From the NCBI GenBank assembly GCA_963978895.1, contig OZ022241.1, forward strand, positions 13,216,856 through 13,280,855: a stretch of 64,000 bases of DNA, in the 5' to 3' direction. Positions 12,590 through 25,100 of the stretch are shown here, piece after piece. The position numbers and the translations under genes were made by a program. This DNA is from Erpobdella octoculata (taxonomy: Eukaryota; Annelida; Clitellata; Hirudinida; Erpobdellidae). The first letter of the stretch is position 1, and every line of letters begins with the position of its first letter. The notes under the pieces were generated by a model. The model had not been told where the DNA came from, made no database searches, and worked only from the letters and a program-made list of their open reading frames with translations.

Positions 12590-13340
12590 CATAACATAGT
12601 TTATTACAAGGCGCAGGCAAAGCCTATATGCCCCGACAGTAACAAAAAAAACCATAAAAAGAATAAATTAAAGAACATAAATTATTAAGAAAAAACAAAC
12701 AAAAAGTACACATAAGTCAAATTTCGTTCCTCCAGCAAAATCGTGTAGGATGGTCCATCCAGTGAGCATCCAGGAGACTTTTAAACTGGAAGATATCTTT
12801 TGCTTCTATGACTGAAGCAGGGAGTTTATTCCATGTATTGATTACTCTTGTAGTAAAGAAAAACTTTTTGATGTCCAGTCTAGAATATGGTTTTTCCAAC
12901 TTGTGAATGTGCCCTCTTGTGTTGAGTAAATTAGATTTTTTTATTAAACTTGGAGCTGAATTGGCACAGTAAAAATTGTTTAATATTTTATATACTTCAA
13001 TCATGTCTCCTCTAGATCTTCTAAGCCTTAGAGTAGATAGATCGAGATACTTCAGTCTTTCTTTATATTTCAAATTTCGACATTCACGCACTAGCTTAGT
13101 TGCTCTTTTTTGTACTTTTTCAAGTTTTTCTATCATGCCTATATTGTGAGGGGACCATACCACAAAAGCATATTCAAGATGTGGACGGACTAAACCTTTA
13201 TACAGAAGCAAAAAACAATCCTTCGATAAGTTGTGGAAATTTCTTTTAACAACTCCTAGAATGCTATTAGCGGTTTTGACTAATTTGCATATATGAGTAG
13301 TAAATTTTAATAAGCAAACAAGATTTTCATAAGTTGCAGA
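12590..13340 (-). pseudogene. 5'-truncated CR1/L2-type LINE, reverse transcriptase C-terminal end
   Basis: The minus strand carries a continuous frame (about 13335-12717) with the region after the reverse transcriptase core: LYKGLVRPHLEYAFVVWSPH, LEKVQKRATKLV, RLKYLDLSTLRLRRSRGDMI and WNKLPASV. This ordered set is characteristic of CR1-like LINEs. The catalytic FADD box and everything 5' of it are missing, as in a target-primed truncation. About 125 bp of 3' UTR precedes 12590. The frame is intact as far as it goes, suggesting a fairly recent copy. Confidence 0.88.
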
Positions 13341-13790
13341 AATATAAATTACACTTTGGAATTGATAGTAAATAAGCTTAATATTTTTTATGCATTTTAG
13401 GCAAACTAATATTTGTAGAGACAGTGGCTGAATTGTACTGCAAAAAAACCTGTTAGAAGCTTTTGCTAGATAGAAATAATCAAATTATTATTAAACACCA
13501 AAGTTACTGCTGTACGAATTTTCTTATGTGCATTTGCAATGGAACTGTTGTGAATTGAAGATATAACAATAATAACAACAGCAATATTTCATTTTACTAA
13601 ACAGACGTTTTGTCGACATTTAAACTCCATGTTTGTTTGGCTTCAACGAGACAGCTCCATCGGCACAGAAAAAACACAGAAAATTTGTTGTAATTTCAAT
13701 CCATTTTAAACTTTATTTAAATTTTTGGCTTATATATTTAATGTTTTAAAACATTCCTTGGAATTAGCGAAATATTACAAATTTCTTTCC

Positions 13791-16700
13791 TCAAACACGA
13801 CTTGTTTTTCTAAAATGACTTTCATCAACTGACTTTTGATTTTCCCTCCTTACTGTAGAGCTAAAAATAACAGCACCCACAATGAGAACGACACATACAT
13901 GAAGAGTCACCATTGCACCGTCTCCGGGTCTCAATATGTCGTCGGATGGCTTAGCTGAGCTTTTAGAGGTAACTTTCAACCTTTTTCCTAAGCAGAAAAT
14001 TAAAAAAACTTCTCGTTCACATAATTTAATTTTACAACATGAACTATGAAAAAAAAACTGTGCATAATTAACAATTTCTTACTTTCAGTGGCATATGAAG
14101 CCATAAATAAAACGTTTTCATTGCTCGGAGGAAAAAGGAGCTGCAACAGCATGAATCCTGTGCCGCTTGTAACTTGATTATTGAGAATTTCATCGTTGTA
14201 CGAGTTGGAAAAATTCATTTTAAATATAATGTCTGAGACTTGTTGCGATGGTCCATCTCTTGCTATCATGCAAGCGCCCGGCGTAGCGAGTGATTTTGAG
14301 ATATAAATAAATGTTAGTTTTACAATTGCATTCCGCTTTGTTGTTTTAATAAGCCACCATGATTTATTTGAGGAACAATAACCACCAAGTATTATTCCTT
14401 TGTGACTACTGAATATTTTACCGCATTCTGATTTGTCTTTACTTTCTAGATCGGAAGATGGAGGTTCGTTAAATGTAACGGTTTGAAGTGATCCGTTAAC
14501 TGTTGAAGAAAATACCGAATAAATAAAAAAATGAAAGCAAAAACTAACGAGAAAATATTACTTTGTGGGTTTTGACGAATTTCTCCACAAAACTTAAACT
14601 GAACAGGATCACACGATGTATCAATGGATGAGCAATTTTTTTTTCTTATTTGAATTCCATCAACGCAATTTTCCCATTGTGACCAGTCACCAAATACTTC
14701 TGCAATTACTGTTAATTCACAATTATTTTAAAATTCAAAGCTATTATCAAATACAAATCTATATCACCAGTGCTTTTATGTCTTGAGATGCAATATTGAG
14801 AATGTTCGTAAAACGAAAACACTTTGGTAACGCGAATGTATCTCCAACAAAGGACTTGCACATCGAGATCATCAAGGTTTTCACAAGTAAAATTAGCTTC
14901 ATAATTTTTGATTGCTTGCTCAGCTAAATATACCTAAAACAAATTTTCTATATATAAAAATTAAGGTTTGTTTGTTTGTTTGTTGTCCGTTAACAAATCC
15001 AAACTGGATGAAATCTGGCATAGAGGAGAAGTTAAGTTAAATATAAAAGTTTAAACCCGGCACCAGACTTATGTTCAGGGATGGAGTTAGCATTAAGGTT
15101 AGATTTGGCGTAAGGTTTAAAGATTTTGGTAGTTTAATGGTGAAACATTTGCTTGTAGATTTCAAGGGGCAAAGCTGGTTGCTGGGATCACGCCGGCATC
15201 ATCGAATACCGTACAGGTGATTGATTGTTACTGTAGAGTGACCCCACAAAGTTAGAAAAAACATGTTAAAAGTCAGAAGTAGGATAAAAAAAGAGAGAAA
15301 CAAATAATAGTTTATAGTAAAAAAATCAAAATCAAACCTCTTTGTATTTTCTCCACATTTTTGATGACCTTTCATTTGACATTTCCTGTTTTGCAAACAT
15401 TCTGATTCTGTCAAATGAGGTAGAACATTTCGGAGCTTTGATTACTTGTACTGTTATGTGATCTGAACAATCTGAACATACAGATGTTTTGTTTACCATC
15501 ATAACAACATCAGAGTTTCCTCTAACCAAAAAAGCATTGGTAGAGTATAAAGGAACAGATACTGACGAGGAACTACAACGATAGAACAATTCATAATGTT
15601 AAAATAATGGTGATTTGTTTTTAGATTATTTTTGTCACATTTAATTTCAACCTGGATAGAAATTGAAAACTATATAATCCTGGTTTATCCAGAGTACAAG
15701 GTGGAATGTGATGGATTGTTTGTCGAGTTTTTAAATTTCTAAAAACATTCGTTTTGTAAATAATTTGTTTCGTCCATCGCAGTTCGTCTGCATCATTAGA
15801 ATATTATAAAAATATTTCAATAACCTTTACCCTAATCATTTTACATGTTTTAAATGAAATATATTCATAAATAAAATTTCCAACCTTCATATTTTGGAAC
15901 AGGTCCTTCATAGTATGCCATAAGTTTGAAGCCAGGTAAAGATTGGGAGGGACAGCAGATATTTTGGTAGGCAGGTTCAATTAGGGAGACAAAGATTGGC
16001 TCTTCCGTTGTGTATTCATTTTTATTTAATTTCAGTTCAATGTTAGGCCATTTCATCTGAGGAAGGCATTTAAATGAAATTTAAAAATTTAATTTTATTA
16101 AAAAATCGTTGTATTATTGTTTTAAAAAAATAACCAAACAAACTCTGAACGATGTTATCTTGATTCTATGAAGTTCTTTGTCGACGATGACGTCAATGAA
16201 TGCGTCATAACATCCTGCCTGTTCAAAAGTTTCACACGAAAAATAAATAAGTTTATCACCGTAGTAACTCTCTCGTACTACACCTCTAATTTCATTGAGG
16301 TAGTATTCGGTTTCTTCTTCATTCCTTATTTCAGAGCAAAGTTCCTCATCTTCCGGACTCCTACATTTCCGCTTAAATTTAGCAAACACTCGATAGAACG
16401 TGTAATTGTTGTAAATGTTCTGCGACGTGAGATTTATTATAACATGGTCGGTGTAGAGTGTAAATGTCTTCAGTTTTGTTTCAGAGAATTTCATTTGAGG
16501 CTTTTCTTTGTACAATATTTCGTGCTCCATTTCGTTGGACAACTTTGGCTTATCTAAAACAATTTATTTTTTTTCTATTTCAATTTTTTTCCAATTTGGT
16601 AAAAATTCATTCTAAACATTTTTAATAAGTCACAAAATCTGTGGTTTTAAAAAACTTTCTACTTTTATTTTGAGTTTCATAAAAACATGCATTTTACATG

Positions 16701-19700
16701 CTTATATTTAACTTAACCGGCGTTTTTGTGTGTCAGTGGCATTTAATGGCAAATCTTGCTATATATATTTGACGGACGTTTTGACTAGCAATCTTTCTGA
16801 AGTTTGGCAAAGTTTGTTTTTAAATAAATTGACATTAAGCATTAGATATGTACGTCCTCATACTTTTCTGAATATAATAATAGCGAAAATTAAAAAGGCT
16901 ATTTTAAAAATATTTTTTTACAGTGTACGAACGACCTCAGTATTTCAGCAATCAATAATATTTGTGTAAGTACATGCAAAAACCTCTATAATTGAAAAAG
17001 TAAAAAAAGCGATACGAAGTCAAAGAAGTAGGAGATATTTAACCAATTTTTTTAATATAACGACGTATGAGTAAGTAACAAAAAAGCCTTGTTTAACGAA
17101 CTTGTTATTATCCGATACTTTTTCTTGACAACATTAAATAAGAATGCTCAGAATACACAACTTTAACCTTTGGCTTTTATTTTTGTTGTGATGATGTGCA
17201 ACGTTTTGCATATTTCAAACCCTTAATAGGTTCAGTTTTATGCTAATTTATATTTAATTTCACGCTTCTCGAGCCGGAACAAAATAGAGAACAGACCACA
17301 TACTGAACACAGACCACATACTGAACACAGACCACATAATGAACATAGATCACATATTGAACACAGATCACATACTGAACACAGACCACATAACGCAGAC
17401 GCACGATGCTTCCCTCTGATAGACTGGCCTGGGTGGAGAAAGAAAAGGAGCGTCACAAAATCAACCGTGCCAAGGTAAATGGCTACTGGTTACAGATTGT
17501 AAAGAATAATGTTCGTCAATCTAGAAAATTGTGGAAGACCTCTAGTATTCTTGGCCTCAATCGGGTGGCAGCCACTAAGGGCGGTGGCCCTAGCGCTCAG
17601 GATCTACTGGACCATTTCACCAAAAAGATTCGTGACATTCGGGACTCAACGGGTGCCTCGCTGCCGGCTTCCGGACTTCCTCCAGCGAAAGTTCTTGTTC
17701 AACAAAGGAAGTCGACGAAATGATTCTGGCCGCCAAATCCAAATCATGCTCGCTTGATCCGATTCCGACTCACGTTCTTAGGGAATTCCTGACAGACCTA
17801 CTTCCATATATCACTGAGATGTGTAATCGTTCACTTCAGTCTGGTTGGTTGCCTCAATCACAGCGACATGCCATCGGGAAGCCAATTTTGAAGGGAGAAG
17901 TTTTGGATCGAAATGACGTCAAATATTACCGGCCAATATCCAACCTAACCTTCATTTCCAAGTTGGTGGAACGAATTGTAAGCAAACGATTAACAACATT
18001 CCTTAATGAACACAGTCTGATGGCGAGACACCAATCTGGATTCCGAGCTTGTCATTCGACTGAAACGGCCCTTCTGAAAGTTCTATCGGACATCCTGTCT
18101 GCTGCAGATAATAAAAACGTAACCCTCCTCGGGTTACTCGATATGTCTGCTGCCTTCGATACAGTGGACCATGATATACTCCTCCATCGTCTAAAGGAGT
18201 CATTTGGGTAGTCTGGTTCGGTCCTTGCTTGGCTGTCTTCCTTTTTCCGGGAACGTACGCAGCAGGTCATTTTCGGCAGGGTCGCGTCGTTGACCGCTGA
18301 TGTCACTTCTGGCGTTCCTCAAGGTAGTGTACATGGTCCTCTGCTTTTTCTCCTCTATACGGCGGACGTTCTTATTGCTGCATCTGAGCACGGCTTGGGA
18401 ATTCACTGTTATGCCGACGATGCTCAATTGTATGCTGTCGGTGGAGCGGCCGATGCAGACCGCCATGTAACGAATGTGACTGAATGTATTGGTGTGATTG
18501 AAGCCTGGATGTCGTGGAATCGTCTAAAGTTGAACCCTGACAAGACTCAGTTTATCTGGCTTGGAGGACGGAAGCAGTTACAAAAGATCAGAATAAAATC
18601 TGTGACCCTCCTTGGGGGCGCTGTGACCCTTCAACTTGCTGTGAATGATCTTGGTGTCACGATTGATGGTCCATTGACCATGCGCGATCATGTCCAGAAA
18701 ATCTGCCGCTCATCATCTTACCAGCTACGCCAACTCCGAGTCATCCGCGGCTCTCTCTCAACCGAGGCTTGCACAATGCTCGTTCATGCGTTCGTCTCAA
18801 GTAAACTCGATTACTGCAATAGTCTGCTTGCAGGATTGAGTGATGAACTGATCAACAGACTCCATTCTGTGCTGCGCTCGTCGGCTCGCCTGATTCTAAA
18901 GAAGCGGATGGGTTCCCGGGGTTTCGCAGTGGCTGGTCCGAAGCTCTGGAACTCCTTGTCACAGGAGCTAAAAAATCCTGACATTTCTTTAAATTTGAAA
19001 TTTTTAGGAGAGCTTATGAAGCTAACTAATTAATATACAATACTGTACAACTATCCATTATTATTTTATTTCTATTTTTATTTTGCACGTGACTCACGTG
19101 GCGCTCCCGTAATGGACTTTGTCGATAAGGGAGCGTCTAATCAAACGATTCTTTGATTTGATTTAATAATGAACACAGACCACATAATGAACACAGAACA
19201 CTTACTGAACACAGAAAACATACTCCACTTTCTCACGTTTTTGTCAGTCATTTTTGTTTTAATTTCAGTACGATTCAATGAAAACTAACGGAAGAGAACC
19301 AATGTTTCTATTCATAACGGATTGTCCTCTTAGATAGCCTTCTGGTTAATATTAGATTAAATAATAATAACCAATGAAGGCCCGTTAAAATTATGAATCT
19401 TTTAAAAATTTCAACTTATATAATAAAAACCATTGCAGAAAAGTCAAAAAAATAATTTCTTAAGCAGGCAAAAATAACTTTAGATTAATTTAGTTTATGA
19501 TTTCTTTAATAGCACTGCTTTTTGTGGAGATTCTTCTATTTTTAAGTAAATCTTTTTATATAATATGTACAATTTACTGACACTTAAATTTCTATAATTG
19601 ATATCTTCATCCAGTTAACGCCTCCTACTTCAGGAGCGAAAACTGACTCAATACGATGCACGCCAACGTAATGGCATTTTATATTAATTTATTATTTTTC

Positions 19701-20443
19701 CTTCGCTGATAGACGTGAGTTGAGAGCGTTTTAAAACACTCGGATAAAATTGAAGTCTGCAAAAGTTAGTTCATAAATTGAGTGTTTAAATTATAAAAGC
19801 CAAGTGACAAATAAAATAGAAATTTGTCCTCAAAGATGAACTAACATTCAAATGACTCTAAGGTTTCTTTCAGGCAATGTGATTCGTGGGTGCAAGTAAG
19901 AGCGCACTTCTCTGGAAAAATTGTAGTAATCAAAGAATTTGCTTGGACGGCGGACGAGATATAAATTTTTAACAACATGATTGTTGGGTGGTCAGCCGAG
20001 GTCACGATTATACTGTGTGTGAAAAATATTCTTTCCAAAGGGTAACGTTGCCTTAGTAACCCTGTGCAGATATACGTTACTTCTGTCATTTGAAAGTTGT
20101 AAACTAATAAAACAAATTAGAAAAATTTATTATCTTTCATTTTCCCTTGTTTTTCATCTGTTAAAATTGCTCTAATCTTTATAAGGGATTATAATTAGAA
20201 GCCCCTACCAGCGTCATAACTATAAACAGATTGTATATCATTAAATAGCTAATGCTTAAAGTAACCCTTCAATTTTACAATACTTCACTTTTAAATTACA
20301 TTTCAGAAGATTACATACATTTTTTAAGTTTTCATGTTTGTTTTGGCCGTAAACATACAAATGATCTTACCTTCTGATTGTATACCGATGATGAATACAA
20401 TAAACATTATGCATTGTAACACATCACAGGAACAAGAACTCAT
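13791..20443 (-). CDS. THSD1-like single-pass receptor with TSP1 and CUB domains
   Basis: A nine-exon model of about 650 residues: 20371-20443, 16144-16553, 15885-16056, 15652-15787, 15338-15572, 14768-14933, 14561-14708, 14083-14499, 13791-13987. Exon 1 gives a hydrophobic signal peptide (about residues 1-23). Exons 2-6 give beta-rich extracellular segments resembling the N-terminal part of vertebrate THSD1 (cysteines, CETFEQAGCY, KWPNIELKLN). Exon 7 is a TSP1-like repeat (GDWSQWENC) that lacks the usual CSxTCG. Exon 8 looks like a CUB domain (SWWLIKT, CMIARDGPS, ending MASYATE). Exon 9 has one membrane span (MVTLHVCVVLIVGAVIF) and a tail of about 22 residues, much shorter than in vertebrate THSD1. 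All junctions agree in phase except exon 7 to 8, which is off by one base: a missed micro-exon, or an indel in the four-T run at 14579-14582. AATAAA lies about 75 bp past the stop. Confidence 0.72.
17282..17400. repeat. 18-bp minisatellite, left part
   Basis: About six units of ACTGAACACAGACCACAT. The same units resume at 19168-19220 on the other side of a LINE, so one array was split by the insertion. Confidence 0.88.
17403..19167 (+). pseudogene. CR1/L2-type LINE reverse transcriptase, broken
   Basis: Reverse transcriptase motifs occur in order: SCSLDPIPTHVL (17745), YYRPISNLTFISKLVERI (17926), SGFRACHSTETALLKVL, LLDMSAAFDTVDHDILL (18133), GVPQGSVHGPLLF, then the catalytic YADD (about 18412), NRLKLNPDKTQFIWLG and ending GPKLWNSL. 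Lesions: a frameshift near 17690, an in-frame TAG at 18209-18211, and an internal deletion near 18900 that removes the stretch between RLILKKR and GFAVAGPKLWNSL. The 3' end has short TTTGATTTGATTT repeats, typical of the L2/CR1 group. It lies within intron 1 of the receptor gene, on the opposite strand. Confidence 0.9.
19168..19220. repeat. 18-bp minisatellite, right part
   Basis: About three AATGAACACAGACCACAT-like units continuing the array of 17282-17400 after the LINE 3' end. Confidence 0.85.
19221..20370. other. Intron sequence without recognised features
   Basis: Remaining part of intron 1 of the receptor gene. A 249-bp minus open frame at 19841-20089 shows no domain-like pattern and is not called. 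Confidence 0.5.
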
Positions 20444-21120
20444 ATTGACGTGCCATATATTATAGTAAATATTTATTTCATAAAGTAATATAAAACGTTC
20501 AAATTAGTATTTACAACCAAATTTTCGTCGTCAAAAATACACGAGCACAACGCATTTCAATTTAATAAGTTGTTGACACTGAGATAAGGAGTATGTACCT
20601 GAGGCAGTGTTCAAAATACGATAATTGTTATCAAACCGCACGTGCAGAAATTGAACACACATACACACAAAAACACACATACACAAACACACACACACAG
20701 AAACGAACATAAAAACGACGACTGATTCAAACGACGACTGATTCAAAATCAGCTGCCTTGACAGCAGGAGTTGTGAATTCTTCCGCTGGTTGTTTCAATG
20801 AAAAGTTTTCAAACTGTTCTCGCGCTAAGAGCGCTTGCGTCGAAGTTATTCTGTGCTTTCTGTGCTTTTAGGTTTCGCATTTTTCATGTTTTTACGTTTT
20901 CTTCTGGAAATCTTTCATGCTGTGCGAAAATTGTGTGGGTTTGCTTGATATGTTTCAGTTAGTAAGTTAGTATGAAAGTTCTTGTGTAAGCGTGAAGGCG
21001 TCGCAAAGTTATGCGTGTGCGTAGGTAAGAAGTCAATTGTAATAAAAGTTAAAATTGGCAGGACTCGTTAGGACGCTTTATTAAAAAGTGTGCATAAATG
21101 AATGAATGAGTTTGATGGAC
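20444..21120. other. Upstream region of the receptor gene
   Basis: Contains a CA-rich patch (20653-20700) and otherwise unremarkable sequence. It is the presumed 5' flank of the minus-strand receptor gene; no promoter motif could be assigned. Confidence 0.4.
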
Positions 21121-21122
21121 GA

Positions 21123-21895
21123 CGGATGGATGGATGGATGGATGGATGGATGGATGGATGGATGGATGGATGGATGGATGGATGGATGGATGGATGGATG
21201 GATGGATGGATGGATGGATGGATGGATGGATGGATGGATGGATGGATGGATGGATGGATGGATGGATGGATGGATGGATGGATGGATGGATGGATGGATG
21301 GATGGATGGATGGATGGATGGATGGATGGATGGATGGATGGATGGATGGATGGATGGATGGATGGATGGATGGATGGATGGATGGATGGATGGATGGATG
21401 GATGGATGGATGGATGGATGGATGGATGGATGGATGGATGGATGGATGGATGGATGGATGGATGGATGGATGGATGGATGGATGGATGGATGGATGGATG
21501 GATGGATGGATGGATGGATGGATGGATGGATGGATGGATGGATGGATGGATGGATGGATGGATGGATGGATGGATGGATGGATGGATGGATGGATGGATG
21601 GATGGATGGATGGATGGATGGATGGATGGATGGATGGATGGATGGATGGATGGATGGATGGATGGATGGATGGATGGATGGATGGATGGATGGATGGATG
21701 GATGGATGGATGGATGGATGGATGGATGGATGGATGGATGGATGGATGGATGGATGGATGGATGGATGGATGGATGGATGGATGGATGGATGGATGGATG
21801 GATGGATGGATGCATGCATGGATGGATGCATGGATGGATGCATGGATGGATGGACGGACGGACGGAGATGGATGGATGGACGGACGGATGGATGA
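21123..21895. repeat. (GGAT)n tetranucleotide array
   Basis: About 690 bp of uninterrupted GGAT units, ending in variant units (GCATGCAT, ACGGACGG) from 21811. It gives long artefactual frames in all registers (repeated MDGW on plus, HPSI on minus). Confidence 0.97.
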
Positions 21896-22102
21896 ATGGG
21901 TGGAATGTAATATTAAAGTAGTACAAAGCGGCTATTTCTTTTTCTTCAATATTTAAAAAAACAATTTAATATTTAACTTGCTAAAAATCATCTTGAATAC
22001 TGAAACAAACCAAAAAAATTTTACGCCACCTGCCTATCATATTTCTCAAAGTATAATAATTTTGTACAAGTAATCATCGAACCAATAATAAACAGACTGA
22101 GG

Positions 22103-25100
22103 TCACTTATAATAGCATAAAGGATCAAACTCTTTTAGTTTTTCATATTTCTTTTTGTCACAGTTGTTATGCACGGGACAGGACGCGACTGGTGCCGAAG
22201 ACTTGTCAGTGAGGGCTCTATCAAACATTTCCACTGCTTCGGAAGTTAAATGAACTTCAAGCGACGTTGAAGTTTGCGTGTGAGGTCTACCACGAAGAGT
22301 TGGAAAGTTACAGTTTGAATTCACGTTGATTGCTTCAAAATAACAGTCGTCGTCGCCAACTTCTGAACTTTTTTCTTTGAGGAGATCTTGATTGTTTCGA
22401 AGGTCGAGATCGTTTAGTTGAATCTCCAGTTGGAGCAGATGCTTTTTTTGTATCGCATTTTGAACCGAGAAGAATTCTAGCTATGCCGATATTCAAAATA
22501 AAAAAACTGTATTTCATTTTAATTTGTTTTATTTAAAGGTAATTAATTGTATTCAATTTAACCTAATTAACTGAAAACGCATCTATTCATTTTATTAAAA
22601 GTGGGCCTTGTAGCTGAGTGTTGCTAGACTTGGCATAGGCGCTGACTCCATTGGGCCCCCAATCTTGGACGCCAAGGGCCTGTTATAAGGATGAGCCCCC
22701 CAATAATTTGCAAATATTAAAAATATAATAAAAATGCTAAATTAATATTTAGCTTTTGACCAAAGAATTGTGTATGGCTGTTTTGAAACATACCTTCAAG
22801 AACGTGAAAGGGTTAATGCTCGAGACACATTGTACAAAATTCTGTCTTCCTTGCAGTTTTTGTGCAAACAATGGCTAGGCATTAGAGGAAAAACAAATGA
22901 AACTGCAAACTTTAACGAGCTTCTTAAACTTCGCAGTGATGACAACAATTCACTCAAGTCATGGTTAAATAAAAGTGGATATAAATGGATCTCTTACGAT
23001 ATCCAGAATGAAATTATTGAAATGTTGGCAATATCAGTTTTGCGAAAATTGATGTCTAATATTTCTTCAGCATGATTGACGAAGCAACAGATGTACAGTG
23101 AAAGAACAGGTCCGCATCTGTTTTCGTCATGTGTCACCAAATTTTGATGTTCACGAAACCTTTATAGGTTTCTATGAAACAACATCGACAACAGCTTCTA
23201 GTCTTTTACAGATCATCCAAGATATTTTGTGTCGTTTCGAAATGACTTTTCACAATTGCAGGGTCAGTGTTTTGATGAGGCGTCCAACAGAGTGGCTGAC
23301 TTTCTGGATTACCAAAACAAATTTGTGATATTAAGCCTAAAGCTCTGCATGTGCACTGTGTTGATCATTTTTTAAATTTGTCATTTCAAGATGCACTGAT
23401 CAATTTAAAAGAATGCAGAGATTTGATAAATCTTGTTAAAGATATGGTTAACTTTATTCGAGAATCACCAAAGCGTCTCGCTTGGTTTTCAAAGTTTGAA
23501 TCTGACTGATGACTCAACGTCAACGTCACTTCGACCTGTTTGTCCAACACGATGGATTTTGAGAGATTCAAGTGTCAAGTCTGTTGTTGAAAATTATTAA
23601 GCATTACTTTTATTTTTTGACGAAATATCGGCTGAATCAACTGGAGATATTGGAGCCAAATGCTGTGGGTTTTTTCGCATTCTGGAAGCATTTGATGTCT
23701 ATTTTGCAATGAAGTTAACCGATTTATAAACAATAATAGATATTCAAGTTATAAATAAGTATTTAGAAGCGCTTGTGCAAATCTGCCGCGTCTAAAACCA
23801 ATTAAAAAATGTTGTGTCAGGTCAGGTCGGGTCCTATTCGACTGGGTCGGATCTGGTTGGGTCCAAAACACGTGGGTCGGGTCGGGTCAAGAAATTAAAA
23901 TAAAAAATGGGTTGGGTCGGGTCAGATTTCTGGTGGGTCGGGTCCTCAAAAGTCGACCTATGGACAACTCTGGTCCGGGCCGCCGACGCTTGCATTTTGT
24001 CATTTACAAAGCCTAAAGTTTATTGGGCCCCCCAATATTTTTCACAAGTCGGCGCCTATGAGACTTGGACAGATTCTGTGGAAATCACCAAAGTTTCGGA
24101 GGCGCCTGGTTGCAGACAATTTCTAGCGTGTTGAGAGAACCGGAGTTTTGCATGGGGATCCGCCAGGATTTTTGTAAGCATGCCGTAGAGTAGTTGTGTC
24201 GATATGTTGTTTGATTTGCTGATGGGTTGTCGCGCCTCGAAAACTGGGTTCAGATGTGGAGTAGTAGTGGAGGAGTTTTGGCTGACATGTTTGACAGCTT
24301 GGATGTCACGAGGCACATCAAACAATTCGGGCTTGATAGAAATGTTGAATGCTGTCACGAGGATTCAAAAGCCAGATGTATGATGACCTCAGAGCGTTTC
24401 ACGAGGCTGTTTGGGTGACATTGACGATTATGGAGGAGTTTGTGAACATCGCTAGCTGTGATCAAGTGAGAAACAATTTAAGAAAATGATTTGGCGTGGT
24501 TTTCCAATCCACAGCACGGAATCAGAAAATCACAAAAACTCCAAAGAAACTGTAAACAACTGATTCCGAATGTAGAAAGAATTGATCATGTCGTTCAAAA
24601 ACTGTGGTCAAAGCCGCGAGTGAGAATGAAGGCTCCCTGTATTCACACCCTGTCGAGTATTTAAAAAGTGATAGAACTGTTCGGGACAAACATGATTAAG
24701 GAAGGGGTACTGATATATTTTGACCAATGATTACCCACTATTCGACTTGACGAAATAATGAAGTTATTTTGGCGAAAAAAGTACAGAAATAGTCCTAATT
24801 TATTATTACTTTCAATAATTTGTAAAACCATTCCAGAAAACCCCGTATATGATTGTCAATATCGTAACAATATACAGTGGCGGATCAAGGGGGAGCCGTG
24901 GATTTCAAAATTTATTTTTTCAGATTCTAAGAAAAATTTAAAACAATATTAATACGAGAAATGCCGTTTAAAACCAGTAATTAGTGAAAAAAAAGTTCAA
25001 GACCATCTGTAGCAGAAAAAATGACTATGTATGTGTGTGTGTGTTTATATACCTTTTGCAGTAAAATATTCTTGTCCTGTTTCAACTGAGTGATCAATTC

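Noticed and set aside
21102..21956. Several 250-284-residue open frames of repeated MDGW or HPSI
   Set aside because: They are translations of a GGAT tetranucleotide array in all registers.
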